DNA of 8,983 bases from an uncultured Actinomycetes bacterium. GTDB lineage: Bacteria; Actinomycetota; Actinomycetes; Nanopelagicales; Nanopelagicaceae. Location: the NCBI GenBank assembly GCA_903842855.1, contig CAIMNT010000120.1:1-8983 (forward strand). The letters run 5' to 3'. Position 1 is the stretch's first letter. Each line of letters begins with the position of its first letter. A program made the translations under genes and the position numbers. Below, piece after piece: positions 6,468 through 8,983 of the stretch. The notes beneath the pieces were generated by a model. It saw nothing but the letters and a program-made list of their open reading frames with translations. It did no database searches and was not told the origin of the DNA.

Positions 6468-7553
6468 TCAATCCAAATACTTCTTTAAACCGTTTGGAAT
6501 ACCGCTTTCAGCCCATACGCCCTCATATCCAACCCCTGGGTCCTGTGGCGCGTGAACCAATCCGTTGCTATCGACCATTGCCTCGCGCTCAATTGGATTT
6601 CCAAAGACCAAAGATTCGTAATATGTATTGTTCTTAATTGCCATACATAGATGTGCGCTTTCAAGTCCGTATCCATGAACCTCTGCACGCAAATGGAATG
6701 AGTCAGCGAGGTGAGCGATACGCATCGCACCAGTGAATCCGCCGCGAAGGAAGGTACTTGTGCGAACCGCAGAAGCGACTCCTGTAGCAATAAAGTCACC
6801 AGCACTCATGTGGGCGCCATCTGTAACTTCTCCAAGTAAGAGCGGAACTCGGACTCTTTCACCCAACCACTTGTATGCGGTGACGCTAAATTCACGCATT
6901 GGTTCTTCATACCAAAGATAGCCAGCATCAGCTAAGGCGTGACCGAGGTATGTAGCATCAAGTAGATCAAAGCCAGCAGATCCGTCATACATCAAAGGAA
7001 TGTCATCTCCTACATGCTCGCGCAATTTTGTGCAGAGTAGTGCATCTTTCTTTGCATCGCCGAAGGCGTGCAATTTAATGGCGGGATATCCCAAAGCTAG
7101 ACATTGATCTGCCACATCGAGAAATTCTTCGATGGTAGAAAATGTGACTGTTGATGCATAGGCTTGAATAGATTCGCGATATCCACCAAGTAATTTCCAT
7201 ACTGGAAGCCCAGCTTGCTTTGCTGCAATATCCCAGAGCGCTACATCAACGACGTGGGCCATATTTGGGGCAAATCTCTCAATTCGATCTAACTCCCAAG
7301 CGCGCTCCCAGAGGTATTCGCGATTGAGAGGATCTTGTCCAATAAGTTCTGCTTTAAATCGGCGATCCACATAGTCTTTAAGAATTACGCCACGAGTTGC
7401 AGTGGCAAAACCAGTGATACCGATATCTGTTTCAATAACTAACCAACCTCCAACGGTGGCTGGATCAGAACCGGGTAGACCTTTACGCCAAACAAAGGCG
7501 GGTTTAAATGCAGGGCGATCTACAAGAATCACTTCTACATTGGTGATCTTCAT
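6468..7553 (-). CDS. Enolase-superfamily enzyme A (mandelate racemase-like), K-x-H type with altered His-Asp dyad
   Basis: This 361-residue first gene of the operon has the capping domain and barrel of the mandelate racemase group. Metal ligands are Asp190 (MYDGS), Glu216 (WYEEP) and Glu242 (LGEV). His293 (AEVHG) occupies the dyad His position and Glu313 (YYES) follows at the mandelate racemase spacing of 20. Two family features differ: the second-strand motif is KLH (160-162) instead of K-x-K, and the dyad Asp, expected 27 residues before His293, is Ser266 in AVRTST. It shares KLH, xxGD, VGDD and RxxxxxRGG segments with the enzyme at 2452-3573, so the two are paralogs, though clearly diverged. 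The start follows AGGAGGAG by 4-5 nt. Still expected to be a Mg-dependent sugar-acid enzyme; whether it is a dehydratase, epimerase or isomerase cannot be told. The frame is intact, arguing against a decaying gene. Confidence 0.9.
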   Translation of the reverse strand: MKITNVEVILVDRPAFKPAFVWRKGLPGSDPATVGGWLVIETDIGITGFATATRGVILKDYVDRRFKAELIGQDPLNREYLWERAWELDRIERFAPNMAHVVDVALWDIAAKQAGLPVWKLLGGYRESIQAYASTVTFSTIEEFLDVADQCLALGYPAIKLHAFGDAKKDALLCTKLREHVGDDIPLMYDGSAGFDLLDATYLGHALADAGYLWYEEPMREFSVTAYKWLGERVRVPLLLGEVTDGAHMSAGDFIATGVASAVRTSTFLRGGFTGAMRIAHLADSFHLRAEVHGYGLESAHLCMAIKNNTYYESLVFGNPIEREAMVDSNGLVHAPQDPGVGYEGVWAESGIPNGLKKYLD

Positions 7554-7664
7554 CGGTTCTCCTCCTTCAATAGTTTGTAACTTTTTGATAACGGAGAATT
7601 TTTCCCCGCATAAAAAGCCAGACCGTTTTAGAAACTGTGGGACATCCTAGAGAAATAATTCTGA

Positions 7665-7687
7665 AAATACTATACGAAATAGTATTT
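7665..7687. promoter_or_regulatory. Candidate operator: 9+9 bp inverted repeat
   Basis: AAATACTAT (7665-7673) and ATAGTATTT (7679-7687) are perfect reverse complements around the 5-nt spacer ACGAA. The repeat lies midway between the divergent operon and transporter genes and overlaps the -10 box and likely start of the operon promoter. That is the expected place for a repressor site. The regulator encoded in the operon (3563-4348) is the natural ligand-responsive candidate. I saw no second copy in the window. Confidence 0.55.
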
Positions 7688-7707
7688 ATCCTCTAACCTC
7701 ATGCCAA
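7679..7707 (-). promoter_or_regulatory. Promoter of the five-gene sugar-acid operon
   Basis: On the minus strand, TTGGCA (7707-7702, five of six matches to TTGACA) and TACTAT (7684-7679, four of six to TATAAT) are separated by exactly 17 nt. Transcription would start near 7672, leaving a leader of about 118 nt before the ATG at 7553. It is the best sigma-70-type match in the divergent region. Confidence 0.5.
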
Positions 7708-7738
7708 CTGGCCACCTCTCCCTCGATAGGTGGGTTAG
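7693..7738 (+). repeat. Stem-loop in the leader of the transporter gene
   Basis: CTAACC (7693-7698) pairs with GGTTAG (7733-7738), and inside it CACCT (7713-7717) pairs with AGGTG (7728-7732), directly stacked on the 3' side. The fold ends 5 nt before the ribosome site at 7744-7750, so if transcribed it could affect translation. It could instead be a DNA-binding region; GCCA/TGGC (7703-7712) inside it is also symmetric. Confidence 0.35.
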
Positions 7739-7743
7739 CAACG

Positions 7744-7750
7744 AAAGGGG
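7744..7750 (+). promoter_or_regulatory. Ribosome binding site that fixes a TTG start
   Basis: AAAGGGG lies 6 nt before TTG at 7757. An in-frame TAG (7736-7738) closes the frame upstream, and the next in-frame ATG comes about 50 codons later, after the signal peptide, so the TTG is the only workable start. Confidence 0.75.
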
Positions 7751-7756
7751 AAAACC

Positions 7757-8983
7757 TTGAAAAGAAAGCATTCCTTGTTTGTCGTAGCAACGGCAGCATT
7801 GTTGGGAGCTTCTTTAGTAACTCCAGTCGCTACGCAAGCAGCGATTCCTTCAATCACCGTCTGGGTAGATTCACCTCGCCTACCTGGCGCACAGCTGTAT
7901 GCAAAGATCATGAAGGGCAAAGTTAACGTCAACGTTCAACTTCACGCCCAAGGTGATCTCGTTGCAAAGGTACAACTGTTCAATACAGTTAAAAAAGGTT
8001 GGCCAGATGTTGTATTCGGTCCGCCAAACGATGTGGCCTTCTTGAAGAATCCACTTGTTAACGATGCACTTCAACTCGACAATCTCCAACCTGCAAGTGT
8101 CTGGGCAGCATTCGGACACGGAAATGATTGGTGCAAACTCGATGGACATTATTACTGCGTAAAGAATGACTTGGCGCAGACAGTGCTTTGGTACAACAAG
8201 ACTTTGATGACTCAATTTGGTTACAAGGTTCCTACAACAATGGCTGAATTTGTAGCTATTGGAATGGATGTTGCAAAGAACCACCCTGGCTATTCACTTG
8301 GATCACTTGGAGATCAAGCAGGCTATTCCAGCTTCTTGGAGCCATCACAGTGCCCATTGAACGTAGCTAAGAGTGACACCGTTGTGGTCATTAACTCAAA
8401 GGATCCACATTGCACCCGCGTTGCAACCTTGCTACAACCACTCGTCGATAATGGTGTACTTGATGTACGTAGCCCATTCGATGCTGGCTATATCAAGGAT
8501 GTTGCTCAAGCCGGTAAGTGGTTGATGAACATTGGTCCATCTTGGTGGGGTCAGTTCGTTCTTCGTCCTGCTAGCTCTTACAACATTCCTGCAGGTCAAG
8601 TAGCAACTGCAAACATGCCAACATGGCCTGGTGAGACCAAGGCATACTCAGGTGAATATGGTGGCGGTATCTATACCGTTTCACCTCACTCAAAGTATCC
8701 AAAGGAAGCTCTTGCATTCGCAATGTTTATGGACGGCGACGTTCGTAACATTGTTCAGGTAAAGAACCCTGACGGCAGCACAGGTGCTCCTACCTATCCT
8801 GCTTACGGTCCTGGAAATAAACTCTGGGTTACCGCTGTAGCTAAGGATCCTTACTACGCTCAGAACATTGTTCCTGCATTCAACACACAGGCACAGTTGA
8901 TCTGGGGCGGTACTAAGCCTGTTCGTTATGACGCAAATGGCGCCTGGGGTGCTTCATTCGACACGGAAATTGCGCAGTCGAAG
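7757..8983 (+). CDS. ABC transporter sugar-binding protein (family 1), first 409 residues, runs off right edge
   Basis: This is an exported solute-binding protein of the carbohydrate ABC type (SBP_bac_1-like, CUT1). It catches a ligand outside the membrane and delivers it to two permeases, which should follow beyond the edge. Visible features are a TTG start, a Lys/Arg-rich N-terminus, a hydrophobic segment (7-25) and a signal peptidase I site near TQAA (26-29). Then come ITVWVDSPR (33-41), WPDVVFGPPND (82-92) in the first lobe, LWYNKTLM (144-151), WLMNIGPSWW (255-264) and YGGGIYTVSPHS (301-312), all typical of the fold. There is no lipobox cysteine. Four cysteines (126, 134, 199, 219) lie in the mature part and could form two disulfides. 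Frequent strong codons suggest high expression. It is divergent from the sugar-acid operon and shares its regulatory region, so its ligand is probably that operon's substrate or an oligosaccharide containing it; the sequence alone does not tell which. Confidence 0.9.
   Translation, partial: MKRKHSLFVVATAALLGASLVTPVATQAAIPSITVWVDSPRLPGAQLYAKIMKGKVNVNVQLHAQGDLVAKVQLFNTVKKGWPDVVFGPPNDVAFLKNPLVNDALQLDNLQPASVWAAFGHGNDWCKLDGHYYCVKNDLAQTVLWYNKTLMTQFGYKVPTTMAEFVAIGMDVAKNHPGYSLGSLGDQAGYSSFLEPSQCPLNVAKSDTVVVINSKDPHCTRVATLLQPLVDNGVLDVRSPFDAGYIKDVAQAGKWLMNIGPSWWGQFVLRPASSYNIPAGQVATANMPTWPGETKAYSGEYGGGIYTVSPHSKYPKEALAFAMFMDGDVRNIVQVKNPDGSTGAPTYPAYGPGNKLWVTAVAKDPYYAQNIVPAFNTQAQLIWGGTKPVRYDANGAWGASFDTEIAQSK

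Noticed and set aside
7625..7635. GTTTTAGAAAC, resembling a CRISPR-repeat start or a small operator
   Set aside because: Single occurrence, only four-base arms, no repeats or cas genes nearby.
7880..8284. 134-codon minus-strand open frame
   Set aside because: Antisense to the binding protein, whose frame is continuous from 7757 to the edge with family features.

Overview
The window looks like a piece of a free-living heterotrophic bacterium's chromosome with GC content near one half. My best guess is a moderate-GC actinobacterium, possibly of the small-genome freshwater type. The hints are a tRNA gene without an encoded CCA end, strong AGGAGG-type ribosome sites, tightly packed overlapping genes and an alanine-rich secreted coiled-coil protein. 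This placement is inference; there is no rRNA or marker gene to prove it.

Layout. Bases 1-332 (minus) hold the start of an SDR oxidoreductase that runs off the left edge. Bases 447-537 (plus) are tRNA-Ser(GCU). A strong hairpin (580-621) separates it from a convergent gene (646-1257, minus) for a small exported protein with a regular tyrosine/tryptophan ladder and a Pro/Lys-rich tail. Glycerate 2-kinase (1391-2455, plus) meets the next operon tail to tail, the two stop codons sharing the bases TTAA.

The core is a five-gene minus-strand operon, read from 7553 down to 2452: enolase-superfamily enzyme A (7553-6468), L-fuconate dehydratase fucD (6466-5141), an NAD-type SDR dehydrogenase (5144-4395), a GntR/FCD regulator (4348-3563) and enolase-superfamily enzyme B (3573-2452). 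Junctions are a 1-nt gap, a 4-nt overlap, a 46-nt gap and an 11-nt overlap. Facing away from it is an ABC sugar-binding protein (7757 to the right edge, plus) with a TTG start. The 203-bp divergent region carries a good minus-strand promoter whose -10 box lies inside a 9+9 bp inverted repeat, a likely operator for the GntR protein.

Together these genes suggest import of a sugar or sugar acid by an ABC transporter and its breakdown without phosphorylation: FucD dehydrates L-fuconate to 2-keto-3-deoxy-L-fuconate, and the SDR is placed to oxidise that product. The lactonase and the diketo-acid hydrolase that would complete the route are not in the window. The most novel part is the pair of related enolase-superfamily enzymes flanking this module: both have K-x-H where the family normally has K-x-K, and one also lacks the Asp of the His-Asp dyad. 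Their substrates cannot be read from the sequence.
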